Below, piece by piece: positions 15,178 to 28,000 of a stretch of 64,000 nt of DNA (positions are counted from its first letter, which is position 1; each line of letters begins with the position of its first letter). The notes below the pieces were generated by a model. It was not told where the DNA came from, searched no databases, and saw only the letters and a program-made list of their open reading frames with translations. Position numbers and translations under genes: made by a program. The stretch comes from Rhopalosiphum padi (Eukaryota; Arthropoda; Insecta; Hemiptera; Aphididae): the NCBI RefSeq assembly GCF_020882245.1, contig NC_083598.1, positions 41,639,858-41,703,857 on the forward strand, given 5' to 3'.

Positions 15178-15744
15178 GTACTCGTACTTATCTCCGATCC
15201 TGTGATTGTAGAATTGTTGGCCGGAGGGCAATTTACAACGAGTTCGTAACTTCGTCGTTTAACTCGCACAGCAAATATCCAATGGGTACATTAATTGATG
15301 TAATCGCTGATACGTATGCATACATAATATTTTATTTTATACATTTAACAAGCATATGTGTGACAGTATATTTTAATATAACTATCTATCTGTCTGGCAG
15401 TGTAGCCTGTCTACGGTAAATATAGCGAAATATTTTGTGCAATGTAATGCGTTTAGTGTTTCAACAAAAGAAAAAAAAATCGTCTAATAATGACTAATAT
15501 TGTATTTACTTTCGACCGCTATGAGATTTTAACGTAATTTCGTGTGTAGGTACCACGGCGTATATATATAATATAATTTATAATAGTGCGAGCCGTCAAA
15601 TATTATCGCGACTTTAAAGGTTTTGCAGAGTGCGTTTTAGTTTTAATAACTAAGCGCCATATAACGTTTATTACGACCACATGCTGTGTTCCTTATATGA
15701 ATCAATATTTATTTTTCGAAACACTAACCCAATAAAAGTCATAC

Positions 15745-15766
15745 ATATATATATATATATATATAT
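15745..15766. repeat. (AT)n microsatellite
   Basis: A run of 11 AT dinucleotides is uninterrupted. Confidence 0.9.
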
Positions 15767-15777
15767 TACAAAACATA

Positions 15778-18700
15778 TAATAAAAATCGTTTTAGCCCGC
15801 TATTAAACTGTCGTCGGTAAAAACAGAGGTTTGGGTACGTATTATAAAGGGGAATAAAGAATATCGAACGGCTCGTGCACGTGCTATATAGCTATTATTT
15901 CAGTATATTATACAAAATAATATGTGCTCCCGGTCTTCTTTTTCTCTTAGATAAATCGGTACGGTCAATAGAAGCCGCTGCATGGAGATAATCGTTATAC
16001 TGGCGTCTAGGAATAAGACGATACTTTATTTCTGTATGTATAAACACACGGTGCGCATTGTATCAGAAGTACTGTATACCCGTAGAATAATAGGCGGCAC
16101 CGGCTGGTGGGAGAAGCCGTGCACCGTACGATGGTTGCTGCAAGACGAGGCAGTTCTTTGTAGTTTGTAGACGAACCCATATGTTTTTGTGAGACACCGC
16201 GTAGACGACTAGATGTATATAATAACAATTATGAAAACCAAGGTACTACCTGCAGGTACCTACCGCACACCCGAACAAAAAAAAAAAAAAATAATGAAAA
16301 TAATATAGGTAAAGAAGTCGTATTATGGACGGCTTGAACAAAACGATACGGTCCGAGGACCAAATGTTTTAACGTCTCTTGTGTAGATCGTCGCATAGGT
16401 CTTACTTCGGTCGCGATCATCCTATTGGAAGATTCGAAAAAGTCTTAGACGATGTATCATCAATACTCGTCGACGGCTATCGGAAGAGCGCATCGCAGCA
16501 GTCAGCACGCTCTCTTTGAATAGTTCGTCGACCTCACATCGAACACGAACAACGACGACGTGTGTACGCACTATACCCTTCGTAATTATAATTATGTAAA
16601 GCGGCGGTGAAGGAGAAAAAATGTGATTTACCCACGGTGGATATTATAATTATTATACACAACGTATTATACCTTGTACGTATTGTGTGTCATTAAACAA
16701 TATAATATACGTACGACGTACCTACGAATGAATTTACAACGAATAAGAAAAAGTTGAATTTTACTCGGCAAACTGCACACTCTTATACATTATAGTTTTT
16801 TATTTTTATTTTACGCATACCTAGTATGTGCTGTTTTATACGTCGATTAACTCTTGCTTGACCCCAACTTGTTCGCGGGACTTTCGCCGATCGTTGCACA
16901 ACTGTCGTGTATAACACCTCGTGGTTTATACGACGTCGCAGTACTAAAATGAACATATTTTTGAAAAATTTGATTTTTCGATAAACCCCCTGATACAGGC
17001 GCGTCGGGCGTCGTCGTTCCGTTCGTTATTAACGCCGCAACACGTAAACGATCGGACATAATTTATCATCTGGTTAGGCAGCTCTTTAACAGTATAGGTA
17101 TGCGGTGCCGAATCTCGCTGCGGCGTATATATTTTTTGTACTATGGTGTCCAAAGGTCATGGATCATAGACAATGATAAACTCCGACTGCGCGATATCCA
17201 TCAATATCCGTCATCGGATCCTCTGGCGCGTGCAGTTATCAATAATAATCATCGTGATTTAAAAAAAAAGAAATATAATGTTATCATTATAATAATATTA
17301 TATGTTGTGCACATAATACTACTACATGTTTTACCGTCTGCCGCCCCTGTTGCGCAACCGACTCGACTATTAGGTGTGTGTATTAGTTGTCGTCGGTGCG
17401 GCTGCCGTGAGAGGCTGTTTACCCATTTCAGGTCATGCGTCGCGCGTTCCCGTAGGCGAAAAGAGGGAGAGCTGCGATCGCCTGTCTCTCGAGCATGTAA
17501 TATTTTTGTATTATTACTACAGACACATACATACACACACATACTCAACATACAATAGTAGCTCAACACCAGTACGGTAACGGTGTGTGTGTGAGTGTAT
17601 GTGACGTATAAATATAATTTTTTTTTTACGGTGTAGGTATACTATCGTCGATCATAATATGAATTAGAAGAAGAAAAAAAAATAAGAAAAGACAAGGAGA
17701 ATAAACCGACTGTATAATAATAATATAATACCTGAAAACACCTGTATTTATTATTATTGTTAATGAGGAATGTGTGCTCGGCGTCCTCCGGCCCCTCCCC
17801 GAGACCAATCTAGCCCGACGCCCCGCTGTAGCAGCGCGAGCACGGGACTTCGTGACTCTCTGCGGTACAGCACCACCGTATACCGCGGGGTTGACGGGTG
17901 TAATAGGTTAGGTACACATACTCACATACATGCCTTGAAGGAACGCCGCGTGTAACGATGTTGACCGTCGCGTCTACAATATATTTAGATAAACATGGCC
18001 TCGAGCAAGCACTGCTGCTGCTGCAAGTCGTCGATTCGTCGGGCCAACGACAAATATTTTTCATAAAATAATAACGCCCCACTTGCAGGTTTTTCTCCCC
18101 GATGTGTTTACTTAACCCGTTTGACGTTTTCGAGGTTTTCGTGTGTGTGGTTATATCATACATTTTACGAAACGGCGAGTAAACAAATTATACACAGGTA
18201 GACAGGTAGTTTATGTATATAAAATATATATATTATTTATAGTAGTTATATTAGTATATTACAGTAATTGCATTACAATATTATTAATCGTATGTCGATA
18301 AAAAAATCTTGTTTACCCTCCGCTTGGCTGTTAGTGGTATTTCACTCAAATCACAATCATAGTATAACAAGTAATAATATAATATAAATAATTGGCATTT
18401 TACTTCAATATTATTACGAAATTCAAAGTACAGGTTATCTATTGCTATACGCGACACCATCACGATTACTTTTACGTTTATATCATGAATATTGTACGTG
18501 TTTTTTTATGTATAATGTATAATGTATAATATATATTATAATATTATAATTGTATTATGAACGCGAGTACCTACAACGTAATTAATATTTATTACGGAAT
18601 GAAGACGGACCGAGATAAAATAAAAAAAATGAATAAAAAGCGGTTTTAACCTTTTTACGTAATTTAAATAAAAACACTTATATTCTCAGTGATGCAGTGT

Positions 18701-20600
18701 AGTATTTGACTTTGAACAAAAAAACCATTTCCCGTTAATGCACCGAGTTAAAAGGATAATATAACGGTGTACTGTAACGATAGACCTCGTATAATAAAAA
18801 TGTTTTCGCTTTTCTAGTTAAGCTTTTCGTTAAATATGTGTCTATTGTGAAATTCGCGCGCGTCAGGGTAGTCATAGCATTCATCACGATTTAAAATGTC
18901 ACTTTAATTACGAAAATAGTTACTGCAGGCGGGATTATGTCTTTGTTTATGATACATATTATCTTTGTGTATATAGGTAGTTTTAAAACTTCTCCAGCCG
19001 CTGAATTAACCAGCAGTATAATATATAATCTGACTACCGTATAAATATGATTTACATATCATACCACATTTAAGTATGATAAATGATAATAATGTGCACC
19101 GAAAATCAAGACGTGATAAAAAAAAAACTTAAATATGGCAACATCGATATTAGTTGTAATTAAATGATATTTTGGTTTTTTATCTAGTAGAATTTAAGAA
19201 TAGAAGACAAAACAAAAAATATATTTTCATATAAATCGTTCTTAAAAAAAATATTCAAAATGTTGAGCATTCTTTATCTAAGAATAAATGTGTAATTAAT
19301 TTGTTCAATTAATTTTTGAAGTAAATAATTGTTTTATTTATTTTTAAAGTTATTTAAAATATTAAAAATTATAAAACGAGCTTTTTATACTGTGTTTTAA
19401 CCCAAAAAATCTTATAAGGCTAATGCTGTTCAATATTTTTGGAAGCACGGTACTTTATAGATTTGCACAAATGATGTTCAGAAAGTATAAATAACAGAAA
19501 TCAGCTGATTCGATACTGGATTTCAGAACAACTAGTGCATATTTCCGATAGATATTACAGTTAGTTCGGACTTTTTGATCGTCATTGTTGTTATTCGTTT
19601 ATGGAGATAGGAGAGGGGCGCTGCAGAAACGACGAGCCGCTTACTTATGTGATTTTCGGTGTGAATGGTTCAATAGAAGTTCACCGAAAGGTCGTCTCGA
19701 TAAAAAATGCACTCGTCGTCCGGCACGCGTGCCCGTAAAAAATGTATGTTTTTATAGGGATGGGCCATGGGAAAAATTCGATGGCAATGACACGTCCGTC
19801 CGGCCAAGTTCAAGGGCGTACGGTCTATCTCATTCGCTTTCTATCTCTGTCTCGGTATGTTTTTCTCTCTCTCTCTCACGCGCACATTCTCTCTCTTTCT
19901 CTCGTTCGCGCGTATACTGTATTATAATATTATTGTAATGTACGCCCACCGTGCGCGCCGCAGCCGCGAAATAAGGTCTAATATATTATGTTCGCATATA
20001 ATAATAATAATTACATAATTACCTCACGGTCGGGCGTAACGCTGTTATCACATACACAAGTACACAACAAACGCATGAGACGACGTTATTATTTTATTAT
20101 TATTATAGTGGGTTGGTAGATATTAATAATTATGATAATATACTATTATACATTAACGTTATTATTATAATGTTTTTTCCCTGTTTTATCGTACTTAACA
20201 ACCTGTTCGCACGACACCCAAATATACCACGCGGACCGAATTTTCAAGGGAAAACTGAGTATCTACGTATTTTAAAGATAGTAGGGTTACACCGCGTGCT
20301 TTTAAACACAAGCACCCGAAATTCACCTCATTTTCAACGATTTGCGTCAAAAACTAATGTAAAATGTTGCTTTGCGTTTATTTAATTTAAAATGTTTTAT
20401 ATAAACATAACGCAACACAAAAATAATATTATAATATAAATACCATTTACCTACTTCTCGTGAACTTGTGAAGAATATTTTTGAAAGAATATAGGTATTT
20501 GAAAAAAAAATGCGATTTCACTGCAATTCACATAGAAGTATTGGTTTAGAGGACGCAAGTTATGCATTGCATTCCCTGACCAGGTTTTATGTTTAAATGG
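15778..20600. other. Gene-poor stretch with scattered GC-richer patches
   Basis: The stretch is AT-rich with CpG-containing patches at about 16.44-16.60, 17.35-17.50 and 17.75-18.05 kb. It also has an AC/CA-rich tract near 17.52-17.55 kb and a CTG run at about 18014-18024. Several overlapping frames of 60-150 codons stay open in these patches, on both strands at once, which points to composition rather than genes. No domain, signal peptide with supporting splice sites, or RNA gene was recognised. Confidence 0.5.
19827..19912. repeat. CT-rich (polypyrimidine) low-complexity tract
   Basis: Repeated TCTCTC blocks are interrupted by CGCGCACA and CGTTCGCGCG. On the plus strand they are read as Ser/Leu runs within a spurious open frame. 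Confidence 0.8.
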
Positions 20601-20623
20601 GGGGCCCATCATCAAAAGGAAAA

Positions 20624-20899
20624 TTAAGAAAGTTATTATTAGAAAAAAAATGGAAAATGTACCTTCTACAAAAGAATGATCTTTCATTCCTTTATGGTGA
20701 AATTCTTACTGCTTGTATTATATATTTAAGTCTCCCAGTTACTGTCGCTATAGCTGAAAGGTAATTTTCCAAATTAAAATTGTTGAAAAACTATTTTCGC
20801 AATTCCATTTCACAAGAAAGATTAACTGACATAAGTATACTTAATATTGAAAAATCAAGGACAAATGAACATACCTATTACATTTTGTTTAATAAATAA
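20624..20899 (+). pseudogene. Decayed hAT transposase C-terminus (dimerisation region)
   Basis: The frame starting at 20624 reads about 90 codons ending at a TAA at 20897-20899. It contains the hAT-family dimerisation signature: LPVTVAIAER, then FSKLKLLKNYFRNSISQERL, then a DISILNIE segment. A TAA at 20762-20764 sits where the family has Ser between ER and FSKL (AERSFSKL), so the frame is broken. Upstream the protein similarity fades, so the N-terminal zinc finger and catalytic parts are missing or unrecognisable. Together with the hAT terminus at 21075 this is the 3' end of a dead autonomous element. Confidence 0.75.
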
Positions 20900-21075
20900 A
20901 TTTATTTTTAATTAACTTGACTACCTGACTACTGATAATTGATGTGTTGTTAGAAATGTGTTTAAAAATCGGATGCACTAACTTTTTTCATTGTGTTGGA
21001 ATGCAAGTACAGGTGCCTCATTAGTCATTACATTTTTCGCATCAGGGCCCCCCACAAGACATAGTTACGGCACTG
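20624..21075 (+). mobile_element. Truncated hAT transposon, right end with terminal repeat
   Basis: The transposase remnant is followed by about 175 noncoding bases and a right terminus. Read in reverse complement the terminus starts CAGTGCCGTAACTATG, a hAT-like terminal repeat. No left copy of this terminus is present upstream, so the element is 5' truncated or its left end is too diverged to see. The coordinates start at the first recognisable coding sequence, not at the real left boundary. Confidence 0.7.
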
Positions 21076-23050
21076 ATTGGATTAAAAACCAATTAACCGA
21101 AAACGATTAGAATGTATATGGATTGTCAATTTAATGTGTTTTCTACTTTGTAGAACATGTTTAAAAATATTGAATTTTAATCGTAGATTTTATAAACAAA
21201 TTATTGCATACTACATGTATTTATAATAATAATTATTCAATACATTTAAATGCATTCACAGTTACATATCAAATAAGTATTTATAATATAATAATAATAA
21301 TTTTAAAACGTTGGTAAAGTCAATCGAATTAATTAAAATATAGCTGTAATTTTTTCAGAATATTATTATTGTTTTTGCAATAGATTTGAATTATATAATA
21401 ACATTTTGTGTTGTGTGCGTTTTTGTCATACAAATTGATTGATTCATATTGCACTCATGACGTAATATATATGTTATTGAATAATTATTCACAATTGTTA
21501 AAAAAGAAAAATAGTATAACACATTTTTAGAACTTTATGTTAATTCATTAATGAAACCAAAAGTGGACTTGAGAAATATAACAGTAGTGTTTTATTAATC
21601 AACTAAATTTAAAAAAATATGTATCGTTTTAAAGCGTAAAACCGGTTTATATTGTATATATTTACCAGGCGCATAACTAATATATCCGCGTTTGTGTGTA
21701 ATACTTTTATAATATTCCTTTCACTAATCTTTTATGTATAAATCTATACTACTACAGAATGCATTTATAGTACTCTTATCATTATATCAAGGATTAATGT
21801 TATATCTTGTATGTATATAATTTATTAGGTAAATATAGATACCAGCCGATCGGTTAGGGTATTAAACATGCTGTGGGTGCTGTGTGGTCAAGTTAATTTT
21901 ATTTTATCGTATAATGCGAGTACCTATAATAAATATATCATATTATTATAATGTGATTTTTAAACAAAAAAAAAAATTCTCTAGGTCAAAACTAATTCAT
22001 GTTTTTGATTTTTTTTTTTATAGATTAAAGAAAAGTTTGCCAAAAAAGAAAAACGCTGAATAGTTTCCACACATTTTTACAGTAAGTCAACAAATAATAT
22101 TATTGTTAAGGTAATACCATTTATAAATGACACGATTAAAATGCGTTAACAAGAGCACATTGAATATGTATTGAAATTGTGAGAGAAAGTTTAAAAATAA
22201 ATTTTATGTTGTTTTAATAGCCGTTAGGTCCTATTGCGTGGTAATAATACACATTCCAGCATGGATATGTGTAATTAACCCCGTGTATTTTTTGGCAAGT
22301 TTATCCGTTGCCGATTTGTTTCTGTATAATCGTTTAATACAACATTTTCGTCTCGTAACAATTATACACCTACCTTTATTTTTTACGAACTTTCGATTTA
22401 CATAAAATAATACATAAAACTACTGTGATCGTATATAATATTCTTTATTTTTTATTTTCCATATTATATTGTTAGCAGCCAAGTTTCCAATATGTGTAGC
22501 ATGTGTATGTTCTTTGATCATCACGATTACATAGGTATGCGGGTATATTAATCGAATGCTTAAAATCGTGCATTATTTGATTAATAGTTGTTCGAAGGGG
22601 GTTGCTATGGAAAGTCGAAATGCATTTTTGGTTTCTGGAATGTATATCGGTTAAACGAAAGTTCGTTGGAATTATGGTAAATGCTCGTTGTTCGCGTTAG
22701 CATTTTCAAGTATAATTTATATGCTCGTCGATATCATATTTTTATATTTAAATAGTTTTATGCTACGTGCTATGTTCGGTGTATACATCTAAACGAGAAG
22801 AATATTGAACTGCTAGGTGAATAAACATGTGTACACCAACACCAAGTACCAACACCTATAACAGATTATACATATTCATAATATATGTATAACATACTTT
22901 TAATATAATATTTTATATATCATATATTAAACAATCGGCATATGTAACAAAACGTGAGTAATTTCTTTTATTTAATCGTACCGATATATCGATAAATAAA
23001 TTCTTTATTTCTACTTTATAATAATATATAACATATTGAGATGATGTCAG
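21076..23050. other. AT-rich noncoding stretch
   Basis: No open frame of interest, RNA gene or complete mobile element was recognised. Short poly-A/T runs occur. Confidence 0.6.
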
Positions 23051-23445
23051 TGCACTATTTGTTTTCTCTTAATAACCCATGCGCAACATAGTAAATTTGC
23101 ATTCAGCAGAACCAACATTATGCAGTTAGCTTAAGTATTATAATTGATTGATCTATATTATCAATCTTAAAATTAAAAACATTATCTGTGTTCTTACGTT
23201 GGCATATTAACGATAATATGAACATTTTTTCAATTGTAACATTTTACGTACTCATAAAACGCATAAATTTAAAATATCGTAAAAGAACAACGTAAGAATA
23301 CTGATAATGTTCTTAACTTTATGTTTGATAATAGGCCAATTCATTCTAATACTCATAATAAAGCTAACAATTCAAGGTTGGTTCTACTGAACACAATTTT
23401 TTTTATGTGGCCCATGGGTCAGAGAAAGGAGAAACAAATAGGGCA
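23051..23445. mobile_element. Palindromic MITE (long terminal inverted repeats)
   Basis: The first part (TGCACTATTTGTTTTCTC, ... TTCAGCAGAACCAAC, ... TTCTTACGTTG) recurs in reverse complement in the second part (GTTGGTTCTACTGAA, ... CAACGTAAGAA, ... GAGAAACAAATAGGGCA). The matching arms are about 170-190 bases each with mismatches and small indels, leaving a short AT-rich centre near 23.24 kb. There is no coding capacity. The terminal word TGCNCTATTTG and the structure fit a nonautonomous foldback/MITE element. I could not identify a clear target duplication, so the superfamily is unassigned. Confidence 0.75.
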
Positions 23446-24500
23446 TTAGTATGCTTATCCTAAGTTCGTCTGTTTAAGTATAATTTTTAAAACTTTTTAA
23501 TTAAACAATTCAAATGTTTTTAAACAATGTGTTTTAGACTTTTAGCCAATATAATATAATATTATATGGTATATGATACTATCTATTTGTATAATAAAAC
23601 ATTTATATTTTATAAATTATTAAGATATTATTTCAATGATAGAAATTCGAATCGCTGAAATTCTGGAATTTAGAATTACCGTTGTTCGACTCACATATAC
23701 TTACCGAAAATCAACTGAGTTTTTAATAGTCAATTTTGATTCATTATATTAACATTATATATTTATATATATGTTTATTTGTGTTATTAATAAAACGAGT
23801 ATCATAATCTAGTTTGAAAGTAGTTGAATTAAATTACTAGTTTTTACTAATTTAATGCGCTTTAACAGATATAGACTCGATAAGGTTTATTTATATACAT
23901 ATATATATTATTATTTATTATTAAAATGTATGATTTTAAATTAAAAAAACTACTATATTAATATGTTTTTTTTTATCTGGAGTGTTTCCAATAATTTTAG
24001 TATTAACGATTTTAACAGGTCTATAATTTTGGAACCATAAAAATATTTATTTTAGTTATAGGTAAATTAATATATGTAAAATGTTTGGTGCACTCGAACT
24101 GTAGTTGGGTTATAAATCAAGTAAATAATAATTACCAATCCAATTAAAAGTTTTAATACCTAGTCGGGGAGAGAATGGACGTAAATATTATTCTAGTATT
24201 CAGGAGCGCAAAGATTTTATTTCATCATTTCACGCTCGTTGCTGATAGAACGGTGAACGTTCTGTCGTCGTCGGTTAATCCAATAACGTCGTGGTATGCC
24301 ATTTGATTAAAGCGATACTATTACAGTCATATATCGCCTATACGACACGAAATAACGGTGATCACACATAAAATGTATGAATAAGAAACGAATGTTCCGT
24401 GTAATAATTATATTATAAATAATAATAATAATAATATAAAGCCATATTTAAATGTAATAACTGCTGTGGTGGACTTACACGCGTCATATATAATATTAAT
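23446..24500. other. AT-rich noncoding stretch
   Basis: Nothing is recognised here beyond simple AT tracts. Confidence 0.6.
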
Positions 24501-24519
24501 ATGTCACCATACGTATTAC

Positions 24520-25080
24520 ATAGTATGTAATGCATAAGCTGATCTCGTGCCACAGGGGTGGCGGCGGATTACGATCGGGATCGGTCATCGAATATAGGAG
24601 GCATATGCTTCGACGTACGATAAAAAGTCACGCCGACCAGCAGCAGGGATCGACTGGTATGCTTATTAAAACGACTTACCACGATATAGGTACACTGGTA
24701 CACAATATATACACATTAAATCCGATTAAAAATACGGTCTACATTACATTAATGCGATAGGCGTTGAATAATGGTATTAGTATAATATTTGACTATAATA
24801 TAATAATATAATATATAATTATTATGTGGTCTGATGGTTATTGCACCCGGGTTCAACGGACTGGTACACCGAAATATGTGTGTGTGTTGCCCAGGGGTTA
24901 ATGAGAGAAGTCGTTGCGGTATTACCGGACGAGGCGGCGGGCGAGGGCAGATCACTGTTGCTGCAAGTGCGTCGTCGTAGTGTAGTGTACCTGCGCGGAC
25001 AAGGTGCGATCCCCATCGTGCCGCCGTCGCCGCCTCCACTATTCACTTCTCTTGTGTCCATTATATTATTACTATTATAA
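24520..25080. promoter_or_regulatory. GC/CpG-richer island, possible 5' exon region
   Basis: GC content is raised at 24.54-24.66 and especially 24.88-25.06 kb. On the minus strand an ATG at 25059-25061 opens a frame beginning MDTREVNSGGGDGG that meets a possible splice donor (CGCAG|GTACAC) after about 24 codons. On the plus strand overlapping frames are also open. I cannot show that either is expressed. The island may hold a promoter or first exon of a minus-strand gene. Confidence 0.25.
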
Positions 25081-28000
25081 TAATTCCCCTACAATTCGAC
25101 TATTGTGATACAAGAATCTGTGTACAGGACGTGACGAGGTCCGAGAATATAAAGAACAAGTGCGTACACTATTATAATAAATAGTAATATATACGTGTAT
25201 ACATATATGTACATTGTACATGTTCATATATTTATATACATAGCGTACCTGCAGTATACCTACTTTATGTTATTATTATGATATTATTATAATATAATAT
25301 ATATATATTACCTATATACTAGACGGCTTAAAGTCCGTGGGTCCAAAACGTGCGTCACAGCCTCACAGGTGTACGATAGATACAACCCCAAGGAATTCGT
25401 CTTTACATTGAATTTTTTTTTTTTATATTATTCGAACACCGATTTTTTATATACAGTTAATATTTTTATTATACGGCAACGTATACTAGTCTTTTTAGTT
25501 ATCGGACTTACGAAATGTTTTGACAAACACGTTTCAAAAACAGAATCCACGATGGTTATATAGCTCGTATTTTACGATCCATTCTTCGTATGATTGTGAA
25601 ATTCCTGACTGAAACTCATATAGAATATGTTTTCTCTAAGTAATTAATACAATAACACGCATATATTCTTTCAACTGCAACCAGATTTGTAAAAATAACT
25701 GAACAGCTCAAAATATAATCATTTTTGTTATTCTACGTTCATGTTGAATCTATATTTGAATTATATAATTTTTTTTTTTTTAATGTACCGACATTTAAAT
25801 CATATAGCGAACACAATTAGTACTCAACGAGATGTTTATTTGAATGTATTAATTAAGTTTGTACAATTTTAAGATTAACGTTCTAAACGCGGCGTAATAA
25901 TACATTTTAAATTGAAAATAAAGTCCTCGAGAAAAAAAAACATTTGTAACCTACATTAGTATCTTTATTTTTTCTATCACTGCTGCGTTTATTCTCACGT
26001 TTTAGAGAAAACTCATTTCACATTTCAAACATCGCGCATCGTTTAATGTTATTTTTATGTATACTCTTGAAAGGGCACGTTTGTAACCTACTCGCAGGTA
26101 TAACAACGACCCTACCAGGTGTATCAGCAGGTACATATTGTATACCATAGAATATTGGTTATTGTCCGGTGGAGGTATTTTTTGTAAATTCTAGCTGAGA
26201 AAAATGCCCTTTATCCATTTTTGTTGTATTTCGACCATTATATGATATAGGTAGACCATTATTATTAGTAGAGCTATTGAAACCCCCGTGTATACCCTTG
26301 TATTCAAATATTTCAATGATTCGAATGATTTATCAAACATTACTACAATACCTGTTGATACGTGTGCATAACAACTGATAGTACGATTTATTTTATTGTA
26401 TAGAAATGATTATAAAAGAAAGATAACAAAGTTTAAGAATAGGTACAATAAATAAATGACCAGAAACCGAATTCTTGTACAATATTATAGACATCTATAA
26501 ACTGAACGGTTTTTATTTGGAAATGTACAACTATAATATTATTAATATAAAATATGTTGTCATGAGATATATCGTTAAAAAAAAGTTATGCAACTGTACT
26601 GAAATTAGCAAAACTGGTCATAATGACTCGAAACGTTTAAGATTCATTCAAGAATTCGTAACTTGTAAAACGTATCTATTTGTTAATTCATGGTATTTTA
26701 ACACTTTTGGATGTGATTAAGAAAGAAGATTAAAAAAAACCTGTAATAACTGTCAACATATATATATATATCGTGTGTATGGATGTATGCACAACAAATT
26801 TGTAACTAAAACTGTATAGAGCTATATACATGTTTAGTTTGTCATTACTAACAGTTTAAACAACGTGATCAAATAAAATAATGAATACAAGATATAAAAT
26901 ATATGCTTCACTTTAATGTGTGTTAGTTAGAAAATCGTATCAATAACTTGACTACGAGTACAATAAGCATAATATATTACAAATATTTATTTTGTTCCAT
27001 TATTAGATATAATGAATACAGAATAGTGTTATATATACATAAGTATATACATTTATAATGTATGTTTACATGAATCGAAAATCGAAACGTTAAAACGTCG
27101 CTTAAAACGCTTACGATTTGATTGAATTGTATTGAAATGTTGTCAACGCAGAGGATGACATCGCTGTGCTCGATTGAAGGGGAAATAAATCGACTTATTT
27201 CAATACATGTATTATAGGTAATACGTGGTGCGTATTATTAAACCTAATGCTAGACACACGTAGCACTGGCTAAAGTAGGAATTGAATCCTTTGAGGACGG
27301 GTACCGACGTATTTGTGTCATAGCCGTGTTTCGTGAAAGTATCTATCTAGACGTCTATGCCGTATTATTATAGAGTATTGAGAGTTAAATACTTGTAAAC
27401 GTGCTACTTATAATGCATTCGCCTATTGTTTATTCTAAAACGACACTTAAGAACGCTGTTCATTTTTAATTGCCATTTAACTGACCTTTCTCCAAGATTA
27501 CTGCACAGGCTATCATTGGTCGTATAACCAATACGCTCTGAGCTTCTCGCTTTATGATAATTGATAAACATGCAAGTCGACGTGTGTGTGTACACGTCAC
27601 TCATATAACGATATTAGTCACGTGGGTGGGAGAATTTCGTTTCCTTCAGTTATGCAACGTTTGTTAAACACCAGGAATGTGTAACGAACGACCTACAATA
27701 ATAACAATAATAATGGTTAGGTAGATATAATATGTAATAATGCTAAAATATGTGCTGCACCCGCGGCTGCACAACGAATTATTATGTCAAGGAATTCGTT
27801 AAGACTGTTAGAATATAATGATATAATATACCTACAAATCTACAATAATAATACCATGATCTGGTACATAGGAAACTTGTGTGTGTGTGATGTGACCGGC
27901 AACTTACCACTTTTCGTGTATTGCTCAAAATCCTACCTTAAGACGATAATATAATAGTTCTGGACAAACCTATAGTAAATCTAATACGAAAAGTGTATAA

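Noticed and set aside
17100..17569. Overlapping frames of about 100-150 codons on both strands
   Set aside because: Mutually overlapping plus and minus frames contain poly-Lys and Thr/His runs from simple sequence, and no domain.
19585..19938. 117-codon plus-strand frame
   Set aside because: Its C-terminal half is translated CT-microsatellite (Ser/Leu runs); the N-terminal half has no similarity or splice support.
24830..24880. tRNA-like A/B-box words (TGGTCTGATGG, GGGTTCAACGG)
   Set aside because: The boxes are too close and no acceptor or anticodon stem can be folded around them.
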